Below are positions 55,285 through 63,926 of a DNA stretch of 64,000 nt, one piece after another. The notes beneath the pieces were generated by a model that ran no database searches, had not been told where the DNA came from, and was given only the letters and a program-made list of their open reading frames with translations. Every line of letters starts with the position of its first letter. Within the stretch, counting starts at the first letter, position 1. The stretch lies in contig VOIU01000010.1 in the NCBI GenBank assembly GCA_007896885.1, positions 56,549-120,548 of the forward strand, read 5' to 3'. The position numbers and the translations under genes are program-made. This DNA comes from Bacteroidaceae bacterium HV4-6-C5C. Its GTDB lineage: Bacteria; Bacteroidota; Bacteroidia; Bacteroidales; Bacteroidaceae.

Positions 55285-55286
55285 CG

Positions 55287-55646
55287 TTAATCAATATCAG
55301 GTATTTTAGTTAATTTGGCGTCTTCCCATAAATGTTCCAGATTGTAGAAATCGCGTACTTCAGGCAAGAATATATGTACAAGTACATTCACATAATCCAT
55401 TGCCACCCATTCAGCGTTGCGTAACCCATCTACTGCAAAAGGTTTGTCACCAGATCCTTTGCGTGTGTATTCTTTAATAGAATCCACTATTGCAGCTATC
55501 TGAGCAGGAGAGTTACCTTGACAAATAACAAAATAACTGCAGATTGTATCATTTATTTTTGTAAGATCCGCGACGATTATATTTTTCCCTTTTTTTTCTT
55601 GAATTCCTTCTGTAATTTGTTGAATGAGGTTTTTTGTTTCGTTCAT
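55287..55646 (-). CDS. rsfS: Ribosomal silencing factor RsfS
   Basis: 119 residues from the ATG (MNETKNLIQQ). RsfS binds ribosomal protein L14 of the large subunit and blocks subunit joining in nutrient stress. Typical phrases are KKGKNIIVADLTKINDTICSYF (split here across the start of the domain), FAVDGLRNAEWVAMDYVNVLVHIF and YNLEHLWEDA. Longer in-frame extensions would run over the promoter's -7 box at 55672-55679 and are rejected. It is the first gene of the rsfS-ftsH-cdsA operon. Confidence 0.93.
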   Translation of the reverse strand: MNETKNLIQQITEGIQEKKGKNIIVADLTKINDTICSYFVICQGNSPAQIAAIVDSIKEYTRKGSGDKPFAVDGLRNAEWVAMDYVNVLVHIFLPEVRDFYNLEHLWEDAKLTKIPDID

Positions 55647-55671
55647 TATCATCATAATATTAAAGAATTTA

Positions 55672-55679
55672 CAAATATA
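55672..55679 (-). promoter_or_regulatory. -7 box of the rsfS-ftsH-cdsA operon
   Basis: TATATTTG on the minus strand, 26 bases before the chosen start. It fixes the start downstream of the long open frame. Confidence 0.55.
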
Positions 55680-55805
55680 CGGTGATTTCTTGTACCAACC
55701 TGCCAAAAAAATAAAACTCTTTCATTTTTTGTTTTTTTTTAGGTAATCTATTCCCTTGGTACCGCGCCTATTAGCTTGTTGCGTGGAAAAAAAAGTCTGA
55801 TTTTA

Positions 55806-55835
55806 TTGGGTGGAATTAAAATCTTTGTATCTTTG
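55806..55835 (+). promoter_or_regulatory. Promoter of tRNA-Gln
   Basis: TTG, a 19-base spacer and TATCTTTG match the Bacteroidota promoter. The predicted start lies about 17 bases ahead of the tRNA. Confidence 0.75.
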
Positions 55836-55858
55836 CATCCGCAAAAACAAAAGCAGTC

Positions 55859-55929
55859 TGGGCTATGGTGTAATGGTAACACTACAGATTCTGGTCCTGT
55901 CATTCCTGGTTCGAGTCCAGGTAGCCCAA
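55859..55929 (+). tRNA. tRNA-Gln (anticodon CTG)
   Basis: Acceptor TGGGCTA/TAGCCCA, D arm GTGT/ACAC, anticodon stem ACAG(A)/(C)CTGT around loop TTCTGGT (anticodon CTG), T arm CCTGG-TTCGAGT-CCAGG and discriminator A. The innermost anticodon-stem pair is an A-C mismatch. The T1-A72 start is typical of glutamine tRNAs. No CCA is encoded. Confidence 0.92.
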
Positions 55930-55932
55930 CTA

Positions 55933-55969
55933 AAAAAAGCTTGTCTGGTTTTACCAAACAAGCTTTTTT
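55933..55969. terminator. Bidirectional terminator after tRNA-Gln
   Basis: A perfect 12-base stem AAAAAAGCTTGT and its complement. It serves the tRNA and the converging DUF349 gene. Confidence 0.85.
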
Positions 55970-55990
55970 ATAACCTCTCTCTCAGATCAA

Positions 55991-57847
55991 TTATTGCGCT
56001 TCTTGAATATTTTCATCAATTACTTTGATCTTTTGTTGCACTAATTCCAAGTCGGCTTTTAGCTTTTCTACCTTTCGGTTAACCTCAGTCAGCAAAGTAC
56101 TTCCTTTCTTAGAAGAAGTAGTTAAAAAACCTAAGTTGTTTTCATAAATCTGCAGCTCATTCTTCATGTTTTCGAATGTGTGCATGAGTCTCTCACGTTC
56201 CCTGTATAAAGCCTGGGGCGAATTTTCCTGTATATTGCTAATTGAAGATTTGAAGTTGCTTAATCTCTTATTTGATGTACTTATGTTATAGTGATCGAAC
56301 AGCCTGTCTACTTGTGTGTGGTACAATTTATATAACCTGTCTTTTTCTTTAAAAGGTACATGTCCTATATTGTTCCATTCTTTCATCAACTCGCGTACTA
56401 CGCGGATAGCCTCTTCAGCATCTGTACTTTCATCAATTGCAGTAAGCTTCTCTATAACCTCTTTCTTTAAAGATAGATTAGTGAGCTCAGTTGTGCGTTG
56501 TGATGAAGTTGCCGAGTTTTTTTGGTCAAAAAAGTAATCACATGCACCTATGAACCTTTTCCACACAGCATCCGAATATTTTTTTGCAACGGGGCCTATC
56601 GTCTTCCATTCTTTTTGGAGTTTGATCAGTTCGTCCGTTGTTGTTTTCCAGTCTGTGCTATCTTTTAACGCTTCGGCCTTTTCACACAATTCTCTCTTTT
56701 TCTCGAGGTTTTGGGCCATCTCATCCTTCAAGGTTTTGAAAAACTCACCTTTCTTTTGGAAAAACTCATCACATGCCTTGCGGAAGCGCTCGAATATTTT
56801 GACATTCATCTTTTGTGGAGCAAAACCAATAGTCTTCCATTTATTCTGTAGGGCTATAATCTCTTGGGTTTTGTTATCCCAAGCCGCAAAATTGGCTAAT
56901 TCGCTATAGTCTATACCTTCTATAATCTCGCAAATTACGGTTTTTTGATCCAGATTATGTATTTCAAGTTCTTTCAGTTCTTCAAAATGCTCTTGATGAC
57001 GACGGTTAACAATAGTAGATGCAGCTTTAAATCTGTTCCATACCTCGTCTCTTAAGTCTTTGGATACAGGACCTGTATCACGAAATTCCTGATGCAATTT
57101 TTGGAGTTGGTGGAAAGCCGATACCACATCCTGCTCATCGGCCAATCTTTCGGCAGCTTCACATAGATGTGTCTTTATTTCCAAATTCTTCCTGAAATCA
57201 TATTCACGGAATTCGTTATTCAGCTTTAATAGATCATAGAATTTCTCTACATACAACTGATAGTTCTTCCAAAGTTCATTAATCTTGCCTTGCGGGATGA
57301 GTTTTACTTCATTCCATTGTTGCTGCAATTTTTTGAATTCGGTATATGATTTATTGGCATCTTCGGGAGATTCCACTAATTCTTTAAGTTCTTCAATGAT
57401 AGAAAGCTTTATTTGAAGGTTGAGTTCTTTCTGCTTCTCCACTTCAATATTCAGCTCATTTCTTTTTTCTTTTATGATGGACATGATGCTTTTGAACTCC
57501 TCTTCAAGGGCATCTGCTATTGGACTAAAGTCTTCTTCGGCTCCTCCTTTTTCTATAAATGCCTTTTTTGCGACTTCTTGTTCAGCATTGTGCAGCTTGT
57601 AAAAAACTTGCTTCAGGACATCTGTCTCTTGTTTATCCACAGTTGCTACATCCGCAGATATCTCTTTAAGTCTAGCTAAAATTTCTTCTTTAGTCATAGT
57701 CTGAGTAGCATCTGTCGGCTTTTCTTCTTGCGTCACATTCTCGGCTTGAGGTTCTCCGGATATATTCTCAGAAACTTCTTCCATTTTTTTGTCTTCTTCT
57801 AATTCCGCTGGTTTTTCGGGGAGATTAGTGTCATGAGTGTCCATCAT
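55991..57847 (-). CDS. DUF349 repeat protein
   Basis: 618 residues, acidic, almost all helical. After an N-terminal Glu-rich low-complexity region (about 1-60), repeated DUF349 units can be seen through their recurring phrase of the type L-x-x-x-W-K-x-I-G-x-[AV] (LQNKWKTIGFAPQK, LQKEWKTIGPVAKK, LMKEWNNIGHVPFK, plus earlier LQQQWNEVKLIPQG). A C-terminal coiled coil ends the protein. No signal or membrane segment. The molecular role in Bacteroidota is not known; a Bacillus-independent helical scaffold or nucleic-acid role would be guesswork. A second ATG directly follows the first. Confidence 0.87.
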   Translation of the reverse strand: MMDTHDTNLPEKPAELEEDKKMEEVSENISGEPQAENVTQEEKPTDATQTMTKEEILARLKEISADVATVDKQETDVLKQVFYKLHNAEQEVAKKAFIEKGGAEEDFSPIADALEEEFKSIMSIIKEKRNELNIEVEKQKELNLQIKLSIIEELKELVESPEDANKSYTEFKKLQQQWNEVKLIPQGKINELWKNYQLYVEKFYDLLKLNNEFREYDFRKNLEIKTHLCEAAERLADEQDVVSAFHQLQKLHQEFRDTGPVSKDLRDEVWNRFKAASTIVNRRHQEHFEELKELEIHNLDQKTVICEIIEGIDYSELANFAAWDNKTQEIIALQNKWKTIGFAPQKMNVKIFERFRKACDEFFQKKGEFFKTLKDEMAQNLEKKRELCEKAEALKDSTDWKTTTDELIKLQKEWKTIGPVAKKYSDAVWKRFIGACDYFFDQKNSATSSQRTTELTNLSLKKEVIEKLTAIDESTDAEEAIRVVRELMKEWNNIGHVPFKEKDRLYKLYHTQVDRLFDHYNISTSNKRLSNFKSSISNIQENSPQALYRERERLMHTFENMKNELQIYENNLGFLTTSSKKGSTLLTEVNRKVEKLKADLELVQQKIKVIDENIQEAQ

Positions 57848-57953
57848 TTGTATTTATATATTTTAAGAAAATTCGGTGTATAAACTTGCAATAGCTCACA
57901 AATTAATGAAATAAAATCTTTACTTCATACTTTTTTTTATAGTTTTTTTTTAT

Positions 57954-59294
57954 TTATGATAAAAGTACCGTAATTCCCATATATAGCATCATTCCTATGA
58001 TATCGTTTGTTATGGCAATAAAAGGACCGGTAGCAATAGCCGGGTCAATTTTCAGTTTTTCTAATGTCATAGGAACTAGTGTACCGAAAATGGATGCAAA
58101 CATAACTACTGCGAAGAGACTTATTGATACGGAATAGGTTACCGTTGCCGTAGCCCCAAAACGTATTAGGTTGTAGATGTAAACCAAGAGTGAAATTATG
58201 GTTGCGTTGATGGAAGCTACTACTGCTTCCTTTGCTACCTGCTTTAAGGTGTCTTTGGCATCGAGGGAACTATTGGCGAGGCCTTGTACCACTATTGCAG
58301 ATGATTGCGTCCCTACGTTACCACCGGTTCCGCCTATAAGCGGTATGTATAGTGCCATTTCAGGGTGAGTAACGAAAGTTGTATGGAAGTTTCCCAATAT
58401 CATGGAATTGCCTATCCCACCCAACATGCCGATCAGTAGCCAGGGTAGCCGTGCACTTGTTTGTCTGAAAACCTTGTCGTCCGTTTCCACATCTTGCGAC
58501 AAGCCTGATGCCAACTGATAGTCGCGCTCCGATTGCTCACGGATTTCGTCCATCACATCATCCACGGTGATTTGCCCTACAAGCCTTCCGATACTATCCA
58601 CTACAGGTAAAGCAACCAAGTCATACTTCTCAATGATCTGCGCTACTTCTTCAATGGGGGTGTCAACGTGCACATTGATGGGATCCTTTCTCATGACGTG
58701 CTTCACTTTAGATACAGACGGTGAAGTAATCATTTTCTTTAGAGGAAATACCCCTTGAAGCCTGTTTTCGTCATCAATCACATAGACATAATAGATTTCA
58801 TCCAATTGCTCTGCCTGAAGTCTCATTTCTTTTAGGCACTCCGGCATACTCCAGTTTTCATTAACGGTCACCATTTCGGTTCCCATTAACCCGCCGGCTG
58901 TATCTTCGTCATATTTCAGCAAATCAACAATATCTCCGGCTTGCTCTATATCCTCAATATGGGAAAGGACTTCTTCTTGTTTATCTTCATCCAACTCACG
59001 TATCAAGTCTACAGCGTCGTCTGTGTCCATGTAGTCTACAAAACGTTTAGCTATAGTCTCGGATGGGAGGATGTCGAGAAGCTCTTTACGAGTATCTTCG
59101 TCCATTTCCATCAATACATCGGCAGCTATTTCGTTATCGAGTAACCGATATAATATCCGGGCTTCCTCAGTAGAGAGGTCATTGCATAATTCAGCGATAT
59201 CCGCAGGATGAAGGTCTGCCAGTAACTCTTTTACTTTCTCAAACTCCTTTAGCTCAATGTGATTCTTCACATCATCAATAAATACTTCTTCCAT
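57954..59294 (-). CDS. mgtE: MgtE-type magnesium transporter
   Basis: 446 residues: cytoplasmic N-terminal helical superhelix (about 1-130), two CBS domains (about 135-255; sensing Mg2+), a plug helix and five membrane segments (about 285-446). The conserved pore residues are in IPLIGGTGGNVGTQSSA and TGPFIAITNDIIG. It imports Mg2+ and is gated by cytoplasmic Mg2+. It follows ksgA by 17 bases and is probably co-transcribed. Confidence 0.94.
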   Translation of the reverse strand: MEEVFIDDVKNHIELKEFEKVKELLADLHPADIAELCNDLSTEEARILYRLLDNEIAADVLMEMDEDTRKELLDILPSETIAKRFVDYMDTDDAVDLIRELDEDKQEEVLSHIEDIEQAGDIVDLLKYDEDTAGGLMGTEMVTVNENWSMPECLKEMRLQAEQLDEIYYVYVIDDENRLQGVFPLKKMITSPSVSKVKHVMRKDPINVHVDTPIEEVAQIIEKYDLVALPVVDSIGRLVGQITVDDVMDEIREQSERDYQLASGLSQDVETDDKVFRQTSARLPWLLIGMLGGIGNSMILGNFHTTFVTHPEMALYIPLIGGTGGNVGTQSSAIVVQGLANSSLDAKDTLKQVAKEAVVASINATIISLLVYIYNLIRFGATATVTYSVSISLFAVVMFASIFGTLVPMTLEKLKIDPAIATGPFIAITNDIIGMMLYMGITVLLS

Positions 59295-59311
59295 AGGATC
59301 GATATCAGAGA

Positions 59312-60103
59312 TTATACACTCGTTTGAAGCGCTTTTTCCACTTGATTGGTCAAGCTGATGAACTCTTCCACAGACAATTGCTCCGGTCTTTTGTTAAACA
59401 GCTCATTCTCTGTGAGCGGACAGTCTTTTCCCAAAATAGGCTTGATTGAATTGCGTAAAGTCTTGCGGCGTTGGTTGAATGTCGTTTTTACCACCTGTTT
59501 GAAGAGTTTTTCATCGCATCCAAGCTCTTTTGTATCATTACGTACCATTCGTATAACGGCACTTTTTACCTTTGGGGGTGGGTTGAATACATGCTCATGG
59601 ACGGTAAATAAGTATTCTACACTATACCAAGCCTGTATCAATACACTGAGAATGCCATAAGTCTTGCTACCCGGTCCGGCAGCTATTCTTTCGGCAACCT
59701 CTTTCTGTATCATGCCTGTACAGCAAGGAACCAGGTCTTTGTTATCCAGCATCTTAAAGAATATCTGGCTCGAGATATTATAAGGGTAGTTTCCTGTCAA
59801 GACAAAAGGCTGACCATTAAAGACCCGTTGGAGATTCATTTTAAGAAAATCATCTTCAATGATGTGATCTTCCAGTGCCGGATAGTTTTCACGCAAGTAA
59901 GCTACTGATTCGTAGTCTACTTCTACCACTTTTACACAACGTTCCTTTTTGGTGAGGAACTGGGTTAAAACTCCCATACCCGGACCGACTTCCAATATGG
60001 GCAATTCGGGGTAAATATCTACCGTGTCGGCTATATCCTGTGCAACTTTCAGGTCTTTCAGAAAATGTTGCCCGAGAAACTTTTTAGGTTTTACTAATCG
60101 CAT
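59312..60103 (-). CDS. ksgA: 16S rRNA dimethyladenosine transferase
   Basis: 263 residues. KsgA (RsmA) dimethylates A1518 and A1519 of 16S rRNA late in small-subunit assembly. Motifs: KKFLGQHFLKD, the SAM site LEVGPGMGVLTQFL, NYPYNISS (catalytic NLPY-type motif with Tyr for Leu), FNPPPKVKSAVIRM and FNQRRKTLRNS. It is the first gene of a ksgA-mgtE unit and is divergent from the flippase-like gene. Confidence 0.96.
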   Translation of the reverse strand: MRLVKPKKFLGQHFLKDLKVAQDIADTVDIYPELPILEVGPGMGVLTQFLTKKERCVKVVEVDYESVAYLRENYPALEDHIIEDDFLKMNLQRVFNGQPFVLTGNYPYNISSQIFFKMLDNKDLVPCCTGMIQKEVAERIAAGPGSKTYGILSVLIQAWYSVEYLFTVHEHVFNPPPKVKSAVIRMVRNDTKELGCDEKLFKQVVKTTFNQRRKTLRNSIKPILGKDCPLTENELFNKRPEQLSVEEFISLTNQVEKALQTSV

Positions 60104-60119
60104 GTATCAACTTAATCGT

Positions 60120-60127
60120 TACTTTTG
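60120..60127 (+). promoter_or_regulatory. -7 box of the flippase-like gene
   Basis: TACTTTTG fits TAnnTTTG, 45 bases before the start. It lies upstream of the opposing ksgA box at 60135-60142. Confidence 0.5.
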
Positions 60128-60134
60128 CAGCTTA

Positions 60135-60142
60135 CAAAGATA
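60135..60142 (-). promoter_or_regulatory. -7 box of ksgA-mgtE
   Basis: TATCTTTG on the minus strand, 31 bases before the ksgA start. The opposing promoters face through each other. Confidence 0.5.
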
Positions 60143-60172
60143 GTTCTTTTAGGCGAAGAAAGATGAAACGGA

Positions 60173-61156
60173 ATGAAGAAACTCATTAAAAAAACATTGA
60201 AAATTATTTTACCACTTGTGCTGAGTGGTTTTATTCTCTATTGGGTGTATCGCGATTTTGATTTTGCGCGTGTAAAGGAAGTTTTACTGCACGGAATGAA
60301 TTGGGGATGGATGCTTTTTTCACTTGTTTTTGGTGTAATGAGTCATGTTTTCCGTGGATGGAGATGGAAACAGACACTTGAACCTCTTGAGGCTTATCCC
60401 AAGACAGGCGATTGTGTGGATGCGGTGTTTGTGTCTTACGCTACCAATTTAGTGATTCCCCGTCTGGGCGAAGTATCACGTTGCGGCATTTTATCCCGCT
60501 ATGATAATGTATCTTTCTCAAAGTCTTTGGGTACGGTTGTGACCGAGCGCTTGGTTGATACACTGTGTATGCTGATTATCACGGGACTGACTTTTCTTGT
60601 ACAAATGCCTGTATTTATGACTTTCTTTGAACAGACAGGTACCAAGATACCCACATTAATGCACTTGTTTACTTCAGTATGGTTTTATATTGTATTACTT
60701 TGTATTGTCGGTGTGATTGTTCTGCTTTATTACTTGATGCGCGCCCTGTCTTTTTTTGAGCGTGTAAGAGGTATTGTATTGAATGTGTGGTCTGGAGTAA
60801 CTTCACTGCGTGATGTGAAAAATGTTCCATTGTTCATCCTTTATACCATTCTGATTTGGGTATGCTATTTTTTCCATTTTTATATAACATTTTATTGCTT
60901 CTCATTTACATCTCATCTCTCCTTCCTTGCCGCTCTAGTAATGTTTGTCGGAGGAACTTTTGCAGTCATCGTACCCACGCCGAATGGAGCCGGTCCCTGG
61001 CATTTTGCAGTTATAACCATGATGATGCTATATGGAGTGGATGCTACTGATGCCGGTATATTCGCTTTAATTGTACATTCCATTCAAACTTTATTGGTTG
61101 TTGTCCTCGGTGTTTGGGGATGGCTTCATCTTTCATGGTCAAACCGGGCAAAATAG
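60173..61156 (+). CDS. Flippase-like multi-pass membrane protein (LPG-synthase TM / UPF0104)
   Basis: 327 residues with about eight membrane segments. The sequence (MSHVFRGWRWKQTLEPL, ATNLVIPRLGEVSRCGILSRYDN, VTERLVDTLCMLI, PTPNGAGPWHFAVI) fits the membrane part of lysylphosphatidylglycerol synthase and the UPF0104/YbhN family. The C-terminal aminoacyl-transfer domain of MprF is absent, so it cannot make lysyl-lipids alone. A lipid flippase or lipid-transport role is suggested for the family but not shown here. It is a single-gene unit. Confidence 0.85.
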   Translation: MKKLIKKTLKIILPLVLSGFILYWVYRDFDFARVKEVLLHGMNWGWMLFSLVFGVMSHVFRGWRWKQTLEPLEAYPKTGDCVDAVFVSYATNLVIPRLGEVSRCGILSRYDNVSFSKSLGTVVTERLVDTLCMLIITGLTFLVQMPVFMTFFEQTGTKIPTLMHLFTSVWFYIVLLCIVGVIVLLYYLMRALSFFERVRGIVLNVWSGVTSLRDVKNVPLFILYTILIWVCYFFHFYITFYCFSFTSHLSFLAALVMFVGGTFAVIVPTPNGAGPWHFAVITMMMLYGVDATDAGIFALIVHSIQTLLVVVLGVWGWLHLSWSNRAK

Positions 61157-61166
61157 TCTTACATCA

Positions 61167-61197
61167 TTGTGCTATTGGAATAAAAAAGGTATATTTG
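61167..61197 (+). promoter_or_regulatory. Promoter of pepD and the small lipoprotein
   Basis: TTG, a 20-base spacer and TATATTTG match the Bacteroidota promoter. The predicted start is about 15 bases before the ATG. Confidence 0.75.
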
Positions 61198-61219
61198 CGA
61201 AAACTAACTTAATAGCATT

Positions 61220-62677
61220 ATGAGTACGATTTTATCCTTAGCTCCACAAAATGTGTGGAAACATTTTTATTCTTTGACGCAAATTCCACGCCCTTCAGGA
61301 CATTTGGAGAAAGTGACAGCGTTTTTAGTTGATTTTGGTAAAAGCCTCGGGTTGGAATCATTTGTCGACGAAGCTGGTAATGTAATTATCCGTAAGCCGG
61401 CTACTCCTGGTATGGAGAACCGCAAAACGGCTATTCTGCAAGCCCACATGGATATGGTTCCCCAAAAAAATAACGATACCGTTCACGATTTTACGAAAGA
61501 TCCCATTGAAACTTATATCGATGGCGACTGGGTGAAAGCTAAAGGTACGACTCTTGGTGCGGATGATGGGCTAGGTGTTGCTGCTATCATGGCAGTGTTG
61601 GAAGCAAAAGATCTGAAGCATGGCCCTCTTGAAGCTTTAATTACTAAAGATGAAGAAACCGGTATGTATGGGGCTTTCGGGCTCAAAGCTGAAACATTGA
61701 AGGGAGAGATTTTACTGAATCTTGATTCCGAGGATGAAGGCGAGCTTTATATCGGTTGCGCAGGCGGATTAAACCTGACTGCCACTTTAGCTTACAAGGA
61801 AGAGGAAGCGCCAGCGAATTTTGTAGCAAAGAAACTTGTGTTGAAAGGTTTGCGCGGAGGACATTCAGGCCTTGAAATTAATGAAGGACGCGCAAATGCC
61901 AATAAGCTGATGGCTCGTGTGATACGCGATCTGTTGGTGGAATTCGATTCTCAATTGTCTAGCTTTGAAGGCGGTAATATGCGCAATGCCATACCACGTG
62001 AAGCACACGCCGTAATGGTATTTAATGCTGCGGATACCGAAGGACTGGAAGAATACATCAAGGATTATAAGGCAGAAATAGCATCAGAATATACTCCTAT
62101 TGAAAGCGGTGTTTCGTTGACGTTAGAGTCGGTTGACATGCCTGCTACGGTTATTCCTCAAGAAATACAAGACAATTTCATTGATTCTCTACTGGCTTGT
62201 CAGAACGGGGTGATGCGTATGATCCCCACTTTACCTGATACTGTCGAGACTTCTTCGAACTTGTCGATTGTTGTTGCCGGTCAAGGAAAAGTTGAAGTCA
62301 TCATTTTGGCCCGCAGCTCTTGCGATACAATGAAAGAATTTCTGGCAAACAGCCTGACTGCATGTTTCTCAATGGCAGGGATGAAAGTAGAATTGAGTGG
62401 CGGGTATTCCGGTTGGCAGCCTAATGTAGATTCTCCTATTCTTCATGCCATGAAGCAATCTTACCAACAACAGTTTGGCGTAGAACCCGCGGTGAAGGTT
62501 ATCCATGCCGGCTTGGAATGTGGCATTATCGGTATGACATATCCTAAACTTGATATGATTTCATTTGGTCCTACACTTCGTTCACCTCATTCACCTGATG
62601 AACGGGCATATATTCCTACTGTTGCAAAGTTCTATGAATTCTTAGTGGCAACCTTGGAACAAATGCCTGGAAAGTAA
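61220..62677 (+). CDS. pepD: Aminoacyl-histidine dipeptidase (M20 peptidase D)
   Basis: 485 residues, the usual PepD length. M20-family cytoplasmic dipeptidase with two-metal site: H76 and D78 in HMDMV, D115/D116 in TLGADDGLG, E145/E146 in KDEETGM, D174-type Asp in LNLDSEDEGEL and the late His in LRSPHSPDE. The lid domain lies at about 200-390 (GLRGGHSGLEI). It hydrolyses dipeptides such as Xaa-His in peptide catabolism. A small lipoprotein follows after 16 bases. Confidence 0.94.
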   Translation: MSTILSLAPQNVWKHFYSLTQIPRPSGHLEKVTAFLVDFGKSLGLESFVDEAGNVIIRKPATPGMENRKTAILQAHMDMVPQKNNDTVHDFTKDPIETYIDGDWVKAKGTTLGADDGLGVAAIMAVLEAKDLKHGPLEALITKDEETGMYGAFGLKAETLKGEILLNLDSEDEGELYIGCAGGLNLTATLAYKEEEAPANFVAKKLVLKGLRGGHSGLEINEGRANANKLMARVIRDLLVEFDSQLSSFEGGNMRNAIPREAHAVMVFNAADTEGLEEYIKDYKAEIASEYTPIESGVSLTLESVDMPATVIPQEIQDNFIDSLLACQNGVMRMIPTLPDTVETSSNLSIVVAGQGKVEVIILARSSCDTMKEFLANSLTACFSMAGMKVELSGGYSGWQPNVDSPILHAMKQSYQQQFGVEPAVKVIHAGLECGIIGMTYPKLDMISFGPTLRSPHSPDERAYIPTVAKFYEFLVATLEQMPGK

Positions 62678-62693
62678 TTTAAGATCTGATAGA

Positions 62694-63116
62694 ATGACTA
62701 GAAATATTTTATTGTTATTCTCGCTGGTATTTTTGTTTTCCTGTGTCAGTGAAGAAGAAGATGAGCAAGCTCCCGATTTTACGGTATTAGGTATCACTTC
62801 CGTAACAATTAACGATAAGCAGTTTAAAGTTCAGGAAGATGGTGCTTTGCTAGATAGAGAAGGCGATAAGCTGATTATCATTCGAGGAACATCGTATACT
62901 AAAAGTCTGAAGAAGTCCCAAGTCGATTATTCGGTAGCCTTAGAGTCCTATCGAGAGTCGACAGTGAGTGTGGAAAGCAAGTATTCCGATACGAACATCT
63001 CGGTCAATCGGGCGGTAGGAGATAAGAACATTGTTACTTATACTGTAGACGTAAAACGTAGTGGTTATAAGGAGCATTTGATTTATACATTCCTCTTTTG
63101 GGTTATGCCGGGTTGA
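62694..63116 (+). CDS. Small lipoprotein of unknown function
   Basis: 140 residues with lipobox LFSC (Cys17) followed by an acidic stretch (VSEEEDEQ), a common outer-membrane export signal for surface lipoproteins in Bacteroides. The remaining 110 residues form alternating short beta strands (ITSVTINDKQFKV, KLIIIRGTSYT, NIVTYTVDVKRSGYK), possibly one immunoglobulin-like or cadherin-like sandwich. I do not recognise a family. It is probably co-transcribed with pepD, without an obvious functional link. Confidence 0.7.
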   Translation: MTRNILLLFSLVFLFSCVSEEEDEQAPDFTVLGITSVTINDKQFKVQEDGALLDREGDKLIIIRGTSYTKSLKKSQVDYSVALESYRESTVSVESKYSDTNISVNRAVGDKNIVTYTVDVKRSGYKEHLIYTFLFWVMPG

Positions 63117-63135
63117 TTCTATTTAAATTATATTG

Positions 63136-63168
63136 TGGACAGTGCCTGGGTTTGTAAGGCACTGTCCA
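63136..63168 (+). terminator. Hairpin after the small lipoprotein
   Basis: A perfect 12-base stem TGGACAGTGCCT / AGGCACTGTCCA with a 9-base loop, 20 bases after the stop. The tail is only weakly T-rich. Confidence 0.6.
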
Positions 63169-63191
63169 TTTCGTGTAAACTATATTCGGGT

Positions 63192-63230
63192 TCGAGCTTT
63201 AGTCGAGTGCTAAAGCTCGATTCTGTTTTC
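63192..63230. terminator. Second hairpin terminator between converging genes
   Basis: A perfect 11-base stem TCGAGCTTTAG / CTAAAGCTCGA with a 7-base loop, then TTCTGTTTTC. Confidence 0.7.
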
Positions 63231-63266
63231 AAATATAAGACACTATCCAATACATTATGTTCTAGT

Positions 63267-63923
63267 CTAGTATTCAAGTCTTAACCCTATTCCTTTAGCA
63301 GTTACTATCTGTATATTGCAGCATTCTTTAAGCTTACTCCTTAATCTGGCAATTACTACATCCAGACTTCGCGAGGCATATAGGTCTTCTCCATCTTTTT
63401 TCTCCCATATATTCACTATTATTTCCTCGCGTCGCACAATATTGCCTTTACTTTTGTTTAGCAATTCTAATATAAGTGCTTCTCTTTTTGTAAGATAAAT
63501 ATTCTTCTCTTTTTTATTGTTTAATAAAATGCAATGTCTCGTATCTAGAGAAAATTCATTTTTATCTCCTACAAAGGGAATAATATTATTATTTTGTTTT
63601 TTTAATCTTAGTAAAGAATCAATGCAAGCACATAATTCTAATGGCATGAAAGGCTTCAATAAATATGCATTCATTCCATTTTGGTATGCACTAATAACGT
63701 CTTTTGAAGAAAGTCTGGCTCCTGATAGTATTATAACTACATCTTGATCTTCTTGACGAATTACCGTCGGTGCTTTATAGGCATTTTCTCCTGCGATGTC
63801 TGCATTGCAGAGGACGACATCTACTTTTTCGGCTTTTAATGTTGATATTCCTTCTTGTCTATTTGTTGCGACCAACACTTGATATTTACCGACAATGTGT
63901 TCCAATTCATTCTTTATGATATA
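63267..63923 (-). pseudogene. OmpR-type response regulator, N-terminus lost at an insertion-sequence end
   Basis: The coding frame runs back to Tyr at 63921-63923 (reading YIIKNELEHIVGKYQV), where a stop and insertion-sequence DNA begin. The missing part is the first strand of the receiver with its acidic pocket (the usual DD near residue 10). The remaining receiver has Asn (VVLCNADIAG) where the phosphorylated Asp should be, but keeps the Ser and Lys switch residues (IILSGA, LLKPF). The C-terminal winged helix is complete (YLTKREALILELL, SRSLDVVIARLRSKL, TAKGIGLRLEY). A TTG at 63905 could start a shortened 212-residue product. No histidine kinase is nearby. Confidence 0.8.
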
Positions 63924-63926
63924 TCA

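Noticed and set aside
55776..55973. Short open frames over the tRNA-Gln region
   Set aside because: They run through the promoter, tRNA and terminator and cannot be genes.
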